IMG/VR virus record: IMGVR_UViG_3300042332_000520
Span: 1 to 53,828 of that record
Strand: one strand, 5' to 3'
Length of the DNA: 53,828 bases
Source of the DNA: a virus
Shown: positions 1 to 7,741 of the stretch, piece after piece
Numbering within the stretch: the first letter of the stretch is position 1
Layout: each line of letters opens with the position of its first letter
The notes under the pieces: generated by a model
The model's database searches: none
What the model saw: only the letters and a program-made list of their open reading frames with translations
What the model was told of the DNA's origin: nothing
Made by a program: the position numbers and the translations under genes

Positions 1-369
1 ATCAAAGATAAAGGCATTGATCAAAATAACGCAAAAGAAGTCCTTGACGGTGTTATCGATGTAATGGTCACTGCACTAGGTCTATTGCAAAAGCTTGAAT
101 ATCTCGGTGTAGATGGTAATCGAGCAATGCGTGATACTGCTTACAATAACTTAACCAAGTATCCTGCAAAAGAGTTAACAGCAATTCAAACTGCTCAGAA
201 ATACGAAGAAGATGGTACTATGGTTATGGTAGAATATAATTCTTTATATGATCTATTTGTAATTAAGAATATGCATGACAAGGTTATGAAACCGATTGAT
301 TTTGAATCCAACGATTTATCTAACTGTATCCCTAAAGAACTATTGGAGAACGGTTTTGACACAGAATAA
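1..369 (+). CDS. MazG-like nucleotide pyrophosphohydrolase, 5' truncated by window edge
   Basis: The frame is open from base 1, so the N-terminus lies outside the window; an internal ATG at 64 is not the likely start. The visible 122 residues contain an ExxD-type motif (EVLD, residues 13-16 of the fragment), a helix DGVIDVMVTALG and a following LGVD...NNLTKYP segment. This is the pattern of the C-terminal half of MazG/HisE-like NTP pyrophosphohydrolases (seen motif plus family knowledge). These enzymes cleave (d)NTPs to NMP and pyrophosphate. It overlaps the next gene, which encodes another nucleotide diphosphohydrolase, so a nucleotide-pool role fits. The exact substrate cannot be read from the sequence. 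Confidence 0.6.
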   Translation: MKDKGIDQNNAKEVLDGVIDVMVTALGLLQKLEYLGVDGNRAMRDTAYNNLTKYPAKELTAIQTAQKYEEDGTMVMVEYNSLYDLFVIKNMHDKVMKPIDFESNDLSNCIPKELLENGFDTE

Positions 370-919
370 TATTACATTGCTGAATATAGATTACATTGCA
401 CAAGCTGATCCAGATTATTCTTGTGGAAATAATACATGTCATTTTTCTGCAATAAATTGTGACGCTGTGCAAGAATTAGGTAAGTGCTATGAAAAAGGCA
501 TCTTTTGGGTAAGAAAGGAAGATATGAAATCAATTACACAAGAAATTAAAGAATGGAAAGACAAAGAAATCAGTGATCAAGTTCCCGGAACTAAATACGA
601 CCAAGGTAAGTTGCAATATACATTAGTACCTCCGTATGCATTACAGGAAGTTGCACGTAATTTAACAGAAGGTTTGAAAAAATATAAAGAGCGCAATAAC
701 TGGCAAAAAGTTGAAGGTGCAGAGCAGCGTTATATGGATGCCCTTATGAGGCATTTTGAGGCCATTAGAAGGGGTGAAATCTATGACGTAGATAGCAGTG
801 ACCCAACTATCAGTCATATGTCTGCTGTAGCCGTTAATGCGATGTTCTTGCTGGAGTTCATGTATAATCCTGAGCTACAAAAAGAAAAAACCGACCTTGC
901 TTTACCAAAAACCCTGTGA
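356..919 (+). CDS. dATP/dGTP diphosphohydrolase-like protein (DUF5664/MazZ-type)
   Basis: I place the start at TTG 356, preceded by GGAG at 345-348 with 7-nt spacing and overlapping the end of the upstream gene; this gives 187 residues. A later ATG at 524 is the alternative, but the upstream codons look coding. The C-terminal two thirds carry GTKYDQGKLQY, then ALMRHFEAIRRGE and SHMSAVAVNAMFL, the pattern of the phage dATP/dGTP diphosphohydrolase N-terminal family (related to MazZ). A cysteine-containing N-terminal extension of about 55 residues precedes it and is not recognised. The likely role is hydrolysis of purine dNTPs. No purZ lies in the window, so base-modification use is not shown. 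Confidence 0.65.
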   Translation: MTQNNITLLNIDYIAQADPDYSCGNNTCHFSAINCDAVQELGKCYEKGIFWVRKEDMKSITQEIKEWKDKEISDQVPGTKYDQGKLQYTLVPPYALQEVARNLTEGLKKYKERNNWQKVEGAEQRYMDALMRHFEAIRRGEIYDVDSSDPTISHMSAVAVNAMFLLEFMYNPELQKEKTDLALPKTL

Positions 920-925
920 TATAAT
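897..925 (+). promoter_or_regulatory. sigma-70-like promoter upstream of the 956 gene and nrdBA
   Basis: TTGCTT at 897-902, a 17-bp spacer and TATAAT at 920-925 with the extended -10 dinucleotide TG (TGATATAAT). It overlaps the last codons of the diphosphohydrolase gene and would start transcription about 25 bp before the gene at 956. Confidence 0.65.
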
Positions 926-955
926 CACTATTCTCTTAATTTTTAAAGGTAGTAT

Positions 956-1375
956 ATGAACAAAAAATTAAAGTTCCCACCTCGTCCAAGTGCTATCATG
1001 GCACTATGCATTATCTCTGAATCTGAAATTGTAAAAGTAATGCCAAATTATTCAGCAGAGTTTGAAAACCAAGAGATTAAGTTTAAAAGCTTTCTGTACT
1101 CACTAGGAATGGATATCAATAAGCCATTCCAGCGCCAAGATGGTTTGCAGCACAGAAACCGAATGAATGAGATCGTGGTTTGCAGTCGATGGGTAGGAGA
1201 AGAGAGAATTGATGAAGCTTGGATTATGAGTGGCTATGCAAGTAAGCCAGCCATTGATAAGGCAAGTGGAAGTAAACTAACAGAAGACCTCTATCGAGCC
1301 AGATATGAAACAGAAGACGCACAAGCAATGCTGGAAGCTAGAGATCGATACAATACAATCACAGAGGAAGAATAA
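956..1375 (+). CDS. conserved phage hypothetical protein
   Basis: 139 residues with an AAGG-containing ribosome site just before ATG 956. I do not recognise a domain. The N-terminus is basic and proline-containing, the centre is mixed and the C-terminus is acidic (ITEEE). It sits directly behind a promoter, and its stop overlaps the nrdB start by one base (TAATG). It is therefore translationally coupled to ribonucleotide reductase and may serve nucleotide metabolism; that is context inference only. Confidence 0.6.
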   Translation: MNKKLKFPPRPSAIMALCIISESEIVKVMPNYSAEFENQEIKFKSFLYSLGMDINKPFQRQDGLQHRNRMNEIVVCSRWVGEERIDEAWIMSGYASKPAIDKASGSKLTEDLYRARYETEDAQAMLEARDRYNTITEEE

Positions 1376-2361
1376 TGCTAGATAAGCACCTGTTGCCAAT
1401 TAACGAAAGAAAAGAACCAATTGAGTTCGCAGATCAACAACTAAAAGTATTTTGGCTACCAGATGAAATTAAAGTAGAGAAAGATATTCAAGATGTACTA
1501 GTAAACTTCACTCCAGCTGAAAAGCATGCAGTTATTACTACATTGAAACTATTTAGTATCTACGAAACACACGCAGGTTCTGAATATTGGGGTGGACGTT
1601 TTAAGAATATGTTTGATGGTGCAGAATTCCATCGAATGGCTTCAGTCTTCTCTATGTTCGAACTTGCAGTACATGCTCCGTTTTACAATAAGATCAATCA
1701 ACTATTACACATTGATACGCCAGAGTTTTACACATCGTATTTGAACGACCCTGTTTTAAAGCAGCGAGTAGATCATATTGGTGAGATTATTGATCACGAG
1801 GATGACCTAATCTCATTAGCTGCTTTTTCAATGGTAGAAGGTGTAATCTTATATTCATCTTTCGGTTTTTTGAAGCACTACCAATCACAAGGAAAGAATA
1901 AGCTAATGAATGTTGTGCGTGGGATCAATTTCTCAGTGCGTGATGAAAATATGCATTCTGTAGGTGGTGCTTGGGCATTCAAATATAAACTAGAGCAATT
2001 AAAGCAAACTCTTTCACCGCAAGCTTTTGAATTGCACAAGTTGGCAATTGAAGAACAAGTTCGATTAGTTGCACGAAAGCTTTATGAACATGAGTGCCAG
2101 ATTATTGCCAAGTTATTTGAGCAAGGTGAAATCAAAGGTATCACTGCACATCAACTTGAAAATTTCGTGCAATCTAGAGTCAATGAGTGCTTGAAGCAAC
2201 TTGGATTTGAAAAAGAATATGATGTAAAATATAACCCGATTGCAGAGTGGTTCTATAAAGGTATTAATGATTATTCCTTTAATGACTTCTTCAGCGGAAT
2301 GGGTAATCAGTATCACCGTAATTGGGATGAATCAGCGTTTGTATGGAAGGCAGCAGAATGA
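1375..2361 (+). CDS. nrdB: ribonucleotide reductase class I, beta (radical) subunit
   Basis: 328 residues. The beta subunit houses the dimetal/tyrosyl radical cofactor that starts NDP reduction in the alpha subunit. Visible ligand helices are FELAVHAPFY (His100, candidate radical Tyr104), SMVEG (Glu155) and RDENMH (Glu191, His194), in the order of the family. The second-helix Glu is four residues before His100 rather than the usual three, which should be checked by alignment. GAGG lies upstream of the ATG, and the start overlaps the previous stop. The end overlaps nrdA as ATGA, so the two subunits are translationally coupled. A close relative such as class Id or Ie is possible, because subclass cannot be assigned by eye. 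Confidence 0.92.
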   Translation: MLDKHLLPINERKEPIEFADQQLKVFWLPDEIKVEKDIQDVLVNFTPAEKHAVITTLKLFSIYETHAGSEYWGGRFKNMFDGAEFHRMASVFSMFELAVHAPFYNKINQLLHIDTPEFYTSYLNDPVLKQRVDHIGEIIDHEDDLISLAAFSMVEGVILYSSFGFLKHYQSQGKNKLMNVVRGINFSVRDENMHSVGGAWAFKYKLEQLKQTLSPQAFELHKLAIEEQVRLVARKLYEHECQIIAKLFEQGEIKGITAHQLENFVQSRVNECLKQLGFEKEYDVKYNPIAEWFYKGINDYSFNDFFSGMGNQYHRNWDESAFVWKAAE

Positions 2362-4055
2362 GTAAGAATATCTATAAAGAGTTGAGTGAAGAGCGTAAGA
2401 AGCTACAAGAGCAAGATTTAGTTCCACAGTGGTACACCACAGCAGGTTATCAGATGTTCAAAGAGAAATATGAATGGGATACTAACGGTCGTTCTGTTCG
2501 TGGTCAGTTTGAACGGATAGCCTCTACTGCAGCAAAACATGTTCCTATGCTTCCTGAAGCTGAAGCAAAGTTCTTTGAGTTGCTATGGAAGGGTTGGCTG
2601 TCTCCTAGTACTCCTGTATTGGCTAATATGGGTACGACAAGGGGTATGCCAGTATCATGCTCAGGAACAGTCGTTACGGACTCAATTGATGGCTTCTACA
2701 GTAATTTGCATGAAGTAGCTATGCTGACTAAAAACGGTTTCGGCACTGCATCTGATTTCAGTAGTATTCGTCCTCGTGGTTCTAAGATCAGCATTGGTGG
2801 TAAAGCCAGCGGTGTATTACCAGTCATTAAAGAGCACGTTAATGCAATGCGTAACGTTGCACAAGGTACTGCACGTAGAGGTGCTTGGGCTTGCTATCTG
2901 GATATTGAGCATGGTGATTTCCATGAAGTAGTTGAGCATATTTCTGCAGAACCGGATGACCTGAATATTGGCTGGACAATTCGACAGTCATTTATTGATC
3001 GTTTAGATGCTGGTGATCAAGAAGCTGTTACTCGTTTCCAGAAGGCCATGAAAGTAAAAATGGTTACTGGTAAAGGTTACTTCTTCTTTATCGATAAAGC
3101 CAATGCTAAACGTCCAGTAATGTACAAAGACTTAGGGCTAATGATTAATAACTCTCAGTTATGTTCTGAGATTATGTTATTCAATGATGAAGAGCACACA
3201 TATACTTGTGTACTATCATCTAAGAATGCAGCAAAATATCCTGAATGGAAGAATACAGATGCTGTATATTGGGCCACGATTTTCTTGGATTGCGTTGCTA
3301 GTGAGTTTATCGAAAGAGCACAAGGTGTTCCGGGCTTAGAAAAGGCTGTACGATTCACTATCAAAGGCAGAGCACTAGGTTTGGGTCTGTGCGGTATTCA
3401 TACATTGTTTATGCAAGAAAGTCTACCGTTTGAAGGATTTGAAGCACATCGGTTAAGCCAAGAGATTCAAAAGCACATTGATGAAGAGTCACTACGTGCT
3501 TCAAAAGATTTGGCTAAACTGCTAGGTGAACCTGAATGGTGTAAAGGTTATGGATTGCGTAATACGCATCGTATTGCTATTGCACCTACAAAATCTACTG
3601 CATTATTAATGGGTGGTATTTCCGAAGGTATTAACCCCGATCCTGCAATGAGTTATACTCAGATGACAGCTGCTGGTGAAGTAGATCGTTTGAATCCTGT
3701 ATTACTTGAGTCGATGAAACGCAAAGGTGTTTACACCAAGAAACACATTCAAGAGATTACGGACAAGCAAGGTTCTGTTCAGCATGTGAGTTGGTTGACT
3801 GCAGAAGAGAAAGAAATTTTTAAGACTGCGTTCGAAATCAACCAGAAAGCTGTGTTAAGATTAGCTTCTGCACGTAGCATGTATATTGATCAATGGCAAT
3901 CATTGAACTTATTCTTTGCTGCAGATGAAGACCCTGCTTGGATTGCTGAAGTTCACTCTGAAGCCTTCCGTGATCCAAACATATTAGCTCTGTACTACAT
4001 TTATACTCAAGCTGGTGTACAAGCCGCTAAAGGTGAATGTGAAGCTTGTCAATAA
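2358..4055 (+). CDS. nrdA: ribonucleotide reductase class I, alpha (catalytic) subunit
   Basis: The start ATG 2358 overlaps the nrdB stop and has AAGG upstream; a 15-base-longer ATG at 2343 lacks this coupling. 565 residues. It reduces ribonucleoside diphosphates to deoxy forms. Visible elements are active-site Cys101 (PVSCSG), the thiyl Cys269 with Glu271 (QLCSE), Cys284 (TCVLSS, redox partner), the Tyr546/Tyr547 pair near the end for radical transfer, and the C-terminal Cys561/Cys564 pair (CEAC) that is re-reduced by thioredoxin. There is no N-terminal ATP-cone, so no classical dATP overall-activity site. The position normally Asn in NxCxE reads Gln here. A thioredoxin gene follows after a terminator. 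Confidence 0.93.
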   Translation: MSKNIYKELSEERKKLQEQDLVPQWYTTAGYQMFKEKYEWDTNGRSVRGQFERIASTAAKHVPMLPEAEAKFFELLWKGWLSPSTPVLANMGTTRGMPVSCSGTVVTDSIDGFYSNLHEVAMLTKNGFGTASDFSSIRPRGSKISIGGKASGVLPVIKEHVNAMRNVAQGTARRGAWACYLDIEHGDFHEVVEHISAEPDDLNIGWTIRQSFIDRLDAGDQEAVTRFQKAMKVKMVTGKGYFFFIDKANAKRPVMYKDLGLMINNSQLCSEIMLFNDEEHTYTCVLSSKNAAKYPEWKNTDAVYWATIFLDCVASEFIERAQGVPGLEKAVRFTIKGRALGLGLCGIHTLFMQESLPFEGFEAHRLSQEIQKHIDEESLRASKDLAKLLGEPEWCKGYGLRNTHRIAIAPTKSTALLMGGISEGINPDPAMSYTQMTAAGEVDRLNPVLLESMKRKGVYTKKHIQEITDKQGSVQHVSWLTAEEKEIFKTAFEINQKAVLRLASARSMYIDQWQSLNLFFAADEDPAWIAEVHSEAFRDPNILALYYIYTQAGVQAAKGECEACQ

Positions 4056-4059
4056 CAAC

Positions 4060-4080
4060 AAGGGCTTCGGCCCTTTTTAT
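4060..4080 (+). terminator. Rho-independent terminator after nrdA
   Basis: The stem AAGGGC/GCCCTT with a TTCG loop is followed by a T-run. It lies between nrdA and the thioredoxin gene, so it probably lowers rather than abolishes downstream expression. Confidence 0.8.
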
Positions 4081-4091
4081 AAGGAAATGAA

Positions 4092-4334
4092 ATGAAAAAC
4101 TTAGTAGTATTTAAAGCTCACTGGTGTCAGCCTTGCAAAATGCTTGGAAAAACATTATCTGAAACTGATCTTGGTATTCCAGTCAGTACAATCGACATTG
4201 ATGCTGATCCAACAGCTACTGTAGAATATAATATTCGTGGAGTTCCTACTGTATTATTGATGCAGGATAATATGGTTGTAAAGCGCAAAAGCGGATATAT
4301 GACCTCTGAACAATTAAAAGAGTTCTGTGCATAA
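4092..4334 (+). CDS. thioredoxin-like protein
   Basis: 80 residues with the active-site motif WCQPC near residues 12-16 and the cis-proline motif GVPT later, the two hallmarks of the thioredoxin fold. It is shorter than the about 105 residues of host thioredoxin, as usual for phage forms. AAGGAA precedes ATG 4092; the ATG five bases earlier is out of frame and stops at once. Next to nrdAB it most likely re-reduces the C-terminal cysteines of the alpha subunit. A glutaredoxin is less likely because the motif is CQPC. Confidence 0.9.
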   Translation: MKNLVVFKAHWCQPCKMLGKTLSETDLGIPVSTIDIDADPTATVEYNIRGVPTVLLMQDNMVVKRKSGYMTSEQLKEFCA

Positions 4335-4347
4335 AGTACAGACGTAA

Positions 4348-4388
4348 AAATACCCCGAGTCCTGTAAAGGATATCGGGGTTTATTTTT
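4348..4388. terminator. bidirectional terminator between convergent genes
   Basis: The stem ACCCCGA (4352-4358) with TCGGGGT (4374-4380) has T-runs on both sides. It separates the rightward thioredoxin gene from the leftward lysis genes and fits convergent termination. Confidence 0.8.
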
Positions 4389-4855
4389 TAAATTTGAATG
4401 CCGGGTAAGTATATAGTCTTACCGTTCTGTTTTACAGCAGTAAGCACTTGGCATTTTAGATCAGCAGGGTTGTAAGATACATGGACCCATCCGCTATCTG
4501 GAACACCTTGTGTATAAAACTCTAGAATAACTTGAGTAAACTTAAAGTTTTCTACGATCCATTTTGCTAAATCACCGTTAGCAATACCTGCGATTTCAAT
4601 ATCAGCAGCTTGACCTCTGCAATGATCAGAGTTAGTACTACCACCAACAGAAGCATTCACAGCTGGAGCACGATAACCGCTATTAATTTTAATTGGTTTG
4701 CCCTTTTTATCTCGAATTGGTTGTAGAATATTGTCTACTAGAATTTGAAGACTTGCGATAGCTTCTGGACTTGGAGTATTGTCTAGACCTTTACTTACAG
4801 CTGTTCCTGAATAGGTAAGTTCAGCGAGTGAAAAGTTTTTAGAAAGTTGTGTCAT
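4388..4855 (-). CDS. M15-family peptidase endolysin
   Basis: 155 residues, no signal peptide. The zinc-site pattern of M15A peptidases is visible: SGYR at 59-62, then SDHCRGQAADI giving His78 and Asp85, and WVHVSY giving His125. This family cleaves peptide cross-links in peptidoglycan, and the Peptidase_M15_3 subgroup is common as a phage endolysin. Export would need the holin. Its start overlaps the end of the Rz-like gene (ATGA), placing it in the lysis cassette. It is the last gene of the leftward operon before the terminator. Confidence 0.9.
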   Translation of the reverse strand: MTQLSKNFSLAELTYSGTAVSKGLDNTPSPEAIASLQILVDNILQPIRDKKGKPIKINSGYRAPAVNASVGGSTNSDHCRGQAADIEIAGIANGDLAKWIVENFKFTQVILEFYTQGVPDSGWVHVSYNPADLKCQVLTAVKQNGKTIYLPGIQI

Positions 4856-5301
4856 TTAATATCCTTATTTGTAGGCCAAGCCTGTGTTAAAGTTTTTGCG
4901 TCAAGGGCGTGTCCATCAGCTTTTCTCGCCATTTCTGTAAGAGCAGCTGAACACTCTCCGAATACGGTTGTTGCGGTTGTTGCGTAGTCTCTAACGGAGG
5001 TGCAGGAAGCTGTAGAGATGGCGGTGCTATTACGTTGGTTGTACTCCCGCACCCACTCAAGCTCATCACGAGCATTAGAGGCAGCAACAGCGTTTTGTTT
5101 AGCTTTGAGACTAGCTTCTTCAATAGCTGCATCTTTTTTCCTTTGTAGTCTGTTAGAATCCTCCATAACTTGGGCCGTAGCGATAGCTAAAGCTTTTGTA
5201 TTGGAGGCTTCCATATCACTTATGATAGAATTCATACGCCAACCTTGAACAACAAAACCGGCTACAAAAGCCGCTATAGTTAATCCAACGGTTAGTTTCA
5301 T
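4852..5301 (-). CDS. Rz-like inner-membrane spanin
   Basis: I choose ATG 5301, with AAGGA five bases upstream and the previous stop just before it; a longer frame from 5403 starts inside the upstream gene. The 149-residue product has one N-terminal membrane segment (about residues 3-20) followed by a long charged, coiled-coil-like periplasmic region. This is the architecture of i-spanins, which bridge to an outer-membrane lipoprotein and fuse the two membranes at lysis. A second gene encoding that lipoprotein is nested inside it in another frame, which strongly supports the call. Confidence 0.82.
   Translation of the reverse strand: MKLTVGLTIAAFVAGFVVQGWRMNSIISDMEASNTKALAIATAQVMEDSNRLQRKKDAAIEEASLKAKQNAVAASNARDELEWVREYNQRNSTAISTASCTSVRDYATTATTVFGECSAALTEMARKADGHALDAKTLTQAWPTNKDIK
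4887..5132 (-). CDS. Rz1-like outer-membrane spanin lipoprotein, nested inside Rz
   Basis: 81 residues lying wholly within the Rz-like gene in a different frame. The N-terminus is a lipoprotein signal: basic MQLLKK, hydrophobic LLLPLMLVM and lipobox LSGC, with lipidated Cys28. The mature part is proline-rich (PPSLQLPAPPLE), typical of o-spanins. AAGGA lies a few bases before ATG 5132. Together with the inner-membrane partner it would form the spanin complex that disrupts the outer membrane. Embedded arrangement is known for lambda Rz/Rz1; here both ends of the smaller gene lie inside the larger one. Confidence 0.85.
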   Translation of the reverse strand: MQLLKKLVSKLNKTLLLPLMLVMSLSGCGSTTNVIAPPSLQLPAPPLETTQQPQQPYSESVQLLLQKWREKLMDTPLTQKL

Positions 5302-5302
5302 A

Positions 5303-5641
5303 TTAATCCTTATTTGATTCATGTAGGGAGGTGCGGATATAAGCTGTAGCTGCCATAAAAGCAACAACAATAGTACCCATAGCTGCAGCAAATGTAGTTG
5401 CAAGACCCATTAGTAATCCTGCTTTTTCTGCAGTTACAAATGGTAGGCTCATGAAAATAATGATTGCGAAAGGAAGACCTAAAGCTGCCCATGCCATTAG
5501 ACGCTGTTGATCAGCAAGCTTATCCATATTTTCAATCTGCAGCATTCTTTCACTGCGATTAAGTTCTTCGTCTGTTACAACACCATCACCATCCATATCG
5601 AATTGGTTATATACTGAGTTAGATTGTAATTGTTTTGACAT
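5303..5641 (-). CDS. EF-hand-containing membrane protein, possible holin or holin regulator
   Basis: 112 residues. Residues 15-26 form a canonical calcium loop: Asp15, Asp17, Asp19, Gly20 and Glu26. It is followed by a charged helix and two hydrophobic segments (about 49-68 and 76-102) that look membrane-spanning. It sits between the spanins and other small membrane proteins, so a lysis role is plausible. Whether it is a holin, antiholin or an unrelated membrane protein cannot be decided by eye. Calcium binding is inferred from the intact motif. Confidence 0.6.
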   Translation of the reverse strand: MSKQLQSNSVYNQFDMDGDGVVTDEELNRSERMLQIENMDKLADQQRLMAWAALGLPFAIIIFMSLPFVTAEKAGLLMGLATTFAAAMGTIVVAFMAATAYIRTSLHESNKD

Positions 5642-5642
5642 A

Positions 5643-6140
5643 TTATTTACCTTTTAAAGAACCAGCACCTAACTGGTCGATTGCTTTCCATTGATCATCA
5701 ACATCTCGTTTGAGAATCACCATGCTTTCTCGCATTGATTGCACATCACGAGTAAACACACTTACACCATCTACAGTAGTTTTTAAAGACGCAATAGACC
5801 CTTGAAGTTTTGCAACATCGTTGGATTCAATCAGAGTCTTCATACTTCCTAATTCTGTGGTATGTTTATTTGAAACAGCTTCTAGATCACTTTGTTTAGC
5901 AATAGTAGCATTGTGATTCTTTTCTAAAGTGTCAACTTGCTCGATTAATTTTACCAATGGTTCACCATCAGGCATTTTAATAGCATTAACTGTAGTTTCT
6001 AATTGTTCAAAACGGGCTACTTGCTTACTAGCCCACCAAACACCTCCACTAACGGAAGATACAATTGAAAATACTACGGCAATTACAATGCCTCTAAATT
6101 TGACACCACCGACTGATAATTCTGTAGTCTCAAGACTCAT
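5643..6140 (-). CDS. membrane-anchored coiled-coil protein, lysis-region hypothetical
   Basis: 165 residues. An N-terminal hydrophobic stretch (about 17-38, GIVIAVVFSIVSSVSGGVWW) is followed by a long heptad-like region rich in Leu, Lys, Glu and Val, suggesting one membrane anchor and a coiled coil. No enzymatic motif. It is packed between the EF-hand protein and a secreted protein in the same leftward operon. A structural or lysis-timing role is possible; no family is recognised. Confidence 0.55.
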   Translation of the reverse strand: MSLETTELSVGGVKFRGIVIAVVFSIVSSVSGGVWWASKQVARFEQLETTVNAIKMPDGEPLVKLIEQVDTLEKNHNATIAKQSDLEAVSNKHTTELGSMKTLIESNDVAKLQGSIASLKTTVDGVSVFTRDVQSMRESMVILKRDVDDQWKAIDQLGAGSLKGK

Positions 6141-6961
6141 TATCTATCTCCATATATTTGTGGTTGTTGAAAAAATTGAGTTGCTGAAACTTGACTATCT
6201 TTAAGAAAACCTGTAAAACTTAGGGAGTAGCTATTAGGTATCTCAATATTAAGCATATCTTTAGAATAGCCATAAGTTACACTAGAGTTGTAAAGACTCT
6301 TATTATAATTTGTAGCTGATAAATCAATTTTGTCTGTAAGGGGTTTATTATTAGCTGCAGCCAGAAAAGCACCTGCTTTAGTTGCGTATTCGTTTACGTT
6401 TGCTAAAGAAGTGTTATAAGAAGCTACGTCAGATTGCTTAATGTCTTTATTAAGTCCTGATGCTGTGATTGCAGCCTGAGCAGCCTGAGCTGTAGGAGAA
6501 TCGTTTGCTGTGTTTGAGATTTGATTTACAGTAACAGCTGACTGTAAAGCTACAGCAGATTTAGCAAGTTCCGAGATAGAGTTTTGCATAAGTGTTTTAT
6601 TAACTTTTGCATTATCTTCTAGTAATTGTCTAGCTGTATAAAAATTTGTAGCCTGAAAAGTAGACAAAGAACTATTATATTGTTTTACCTGAGCATCTGT
6701 GATTATACCCGTTTGATATATATTCGGATCAGCAATAAGATAGTTATTCGCAGTTGTACTTAGATTATTACTAATCTTAATACCAGAACTAATTTGATTC
6801 TTAATAACTAGACTACTGTTTTGTAGATTAGTTATCGTTGCGCTCTGTTGAGCTGTTAGTTGAGCGTTTGCTTGTCCTGAACTTATCAGACAAACTGCCG
6901 CTATCATCAATCCTAATGCCTGTGCTTGTAGAGATTGGCTTGAGTGTTTTAAAGATACCAT
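6140..6961 (-). CDS. secreted hypothetical protein
   Basis: 273 residues. The start at 6961 is supported by GAGG eight bases upstream. After a polar n-region there is a hydrophobic segment ending SSGQANA before Gln, a typical signal peptidase I site near residue 33. The mature part is Asn/Ser/Ala/Thr-rich with few charges. It overlaps the 3' end of the gene upstream by 134 bases in another frame. Location next to lysis genes and export suggests a periplasmic role; the function is unknown. Confidence 0.5.
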   Translation of the reverse strand: MVSLKHSSQSLQAQALGLMIAAVCLISSGQANAQLTAQQSATITNLQNSSLVIKNQISSGIKISNNLSTTANNYLIADPNIYQTGIITDAQVKQYNSSLSTFQATNFYTARQLLEDNAKVNKTLMQNSISELAKSAVALQSAVTVNQISNTANDSPTAQAAQAAITASGLNKDIKQSDVASYNTSLANVNEYATKAGAFLAAANNKPLTDKIDLSATNYNKSLYNSSVTYGYSKDMLNIEIPNSYSLSFTGFLKDSQVSATQFFQQPQIYGDR

Positions 6962-7445
6962 AATCTGGCCTCATTGAAGGATTTTGTTGCCACAATAAAG
7001 TAGCTTGTTTACCAATAGCTCCTAGATATGGACAAGGTGTACCTGCCATCGCCATGCCCTGATAAACTCGTGGGTCTTGGCATAAAGTTGCTACAGCAGC
7101 TACTTTAAGACCAAAATCATTTAAAGTTTTTGATAACTTTAATAGTTCGCATTGCTCATCTCTCATATAAGAACCTGCACTAATCCCGATAATAGTAGAA
7201 CTGACACTCCCACCATAACCTAATAAACATGAATCTGAACCTCCAGACATAAAGCTTGGAGCCATAGCACTAGGTGGGGGTGTTGAACCGGGTGCATTAC
7301 CATTATAGGTAGTACTACTAGAGGAATTATTTGAGTTATTACTTATATTCGAACCCTGTTGATTAGTGCTCAAATTATCAACCGAAGCACTGTTTTGAGC
7401 TAAAACTACTAAAGGAAACAATAATACCAATAGCAGTTTTTTCAT
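6828..7445 (-). CDS. secreted cysteine-containing hypothetical protein
   Basis: 205 residues with a clear signal peptide (MKKLLLVLLFPLVVLA, cleavage before Gln17). A low-complexity Asn/Ser/Gly/Pro linker follows, then a more ordered region with several cysteines (DSCLLGYGG, DEQCELLKL, ATLCQDPR, GTPCPYLG), which could form disulfides in the periplasm. Its end overlaps the next gene by 134 bases. Phage families with the DEQC...LC arrangement are known as uncharacterised proteins. No function is assigned. Confidence 0.55.
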   Translation of the reverse strand: MKKLLLVLLFPLVVLAQNSASVDNLSTNQQGSNISNNSNNSSSSTTYNGNAPGSTPPPSAMAPSFMSGGSDSCLLGYGGSVSSTIIGISAGSYMRDEQCELLKLSKTLNDFGLKVAAVATLCQDPRVYQGMAMAGTPCPYLGAIGKQATLLWQQNPSMRPDYGIFKTLKPISTSTGIRIDDSGSLSDKFRTSKRSTNSSTERNDN

Positions 7446-7672
7446 TACATTCCAATAAACATTTTAAGAATATTTGTAATTCCAACTGATTGAGCTACAA
7501 TTACAAATACGGCACCCATTGCTAGGTACTTAATTTGGTTTAAAGTTTTTTCTATGCCTGTTAAAGAATTGCGTAGATCAGTAGAAATGTCTTGAAGCTT
7601 CTTCAATTCTTCTGCATGATCTTCAACTTTTAATTCAAGTTTAATAACACGGTGTTCAATTTGCTCTGCCAT
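7445..7672 (-). CDS. holin-like small membrane protein (XhlA-like layout)
   Basis: 75 residues. Residues 1-48 are charged and heptad-like, and residues 50-72 are one hydrophobic membrane segment. This is the layout of XhlA/haemolysin-type holin-associated proteins. It is the first gene of the leftward lysis operon, with its own promoter at 7742-7770. It could be the pore former that releases the M15 endolysin, but single-span coiled-coil proteins also act as accessory holins. Confidence 0.55.
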   Translation of the reverse strand: MAEQIEHRVIKLELKVEDHAEELKKLQDISTDLRNSLTGIEKTLNQIKYLAMGAVFVIVAQSVGITNILKMFIGM

Positions 7673-7699
7673 ACTTCTACTTTCACTATCTGAGTTATA

Positions 7700-7726
7700 A
7701 ATGAATAAACCACCCGAAGGTGGTCT
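7700..7726 (-). terminator. hairpin between lysis promoter and holin-like gene
   Basis: Perfect stem ACCACC/GGTGGT with a TTCG-type loop (7709-7724), followed leftward by a short U-rich stretch. It lies just downstream of the promoter at 7742-7770. It can therefore act as terminator of the cupin operon or as a leader attenuator/5' stabiliser. Confidence 0.6.
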
Positions 7727-7741
7727 ATTATGATAACTACT

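Noticed and set aside
5000-5248. Plus-strand frame over the spanin genes
   Set aside because: Shadow of the two nested minus-strand genes, Ser/Ala-rich, without ribosome site.
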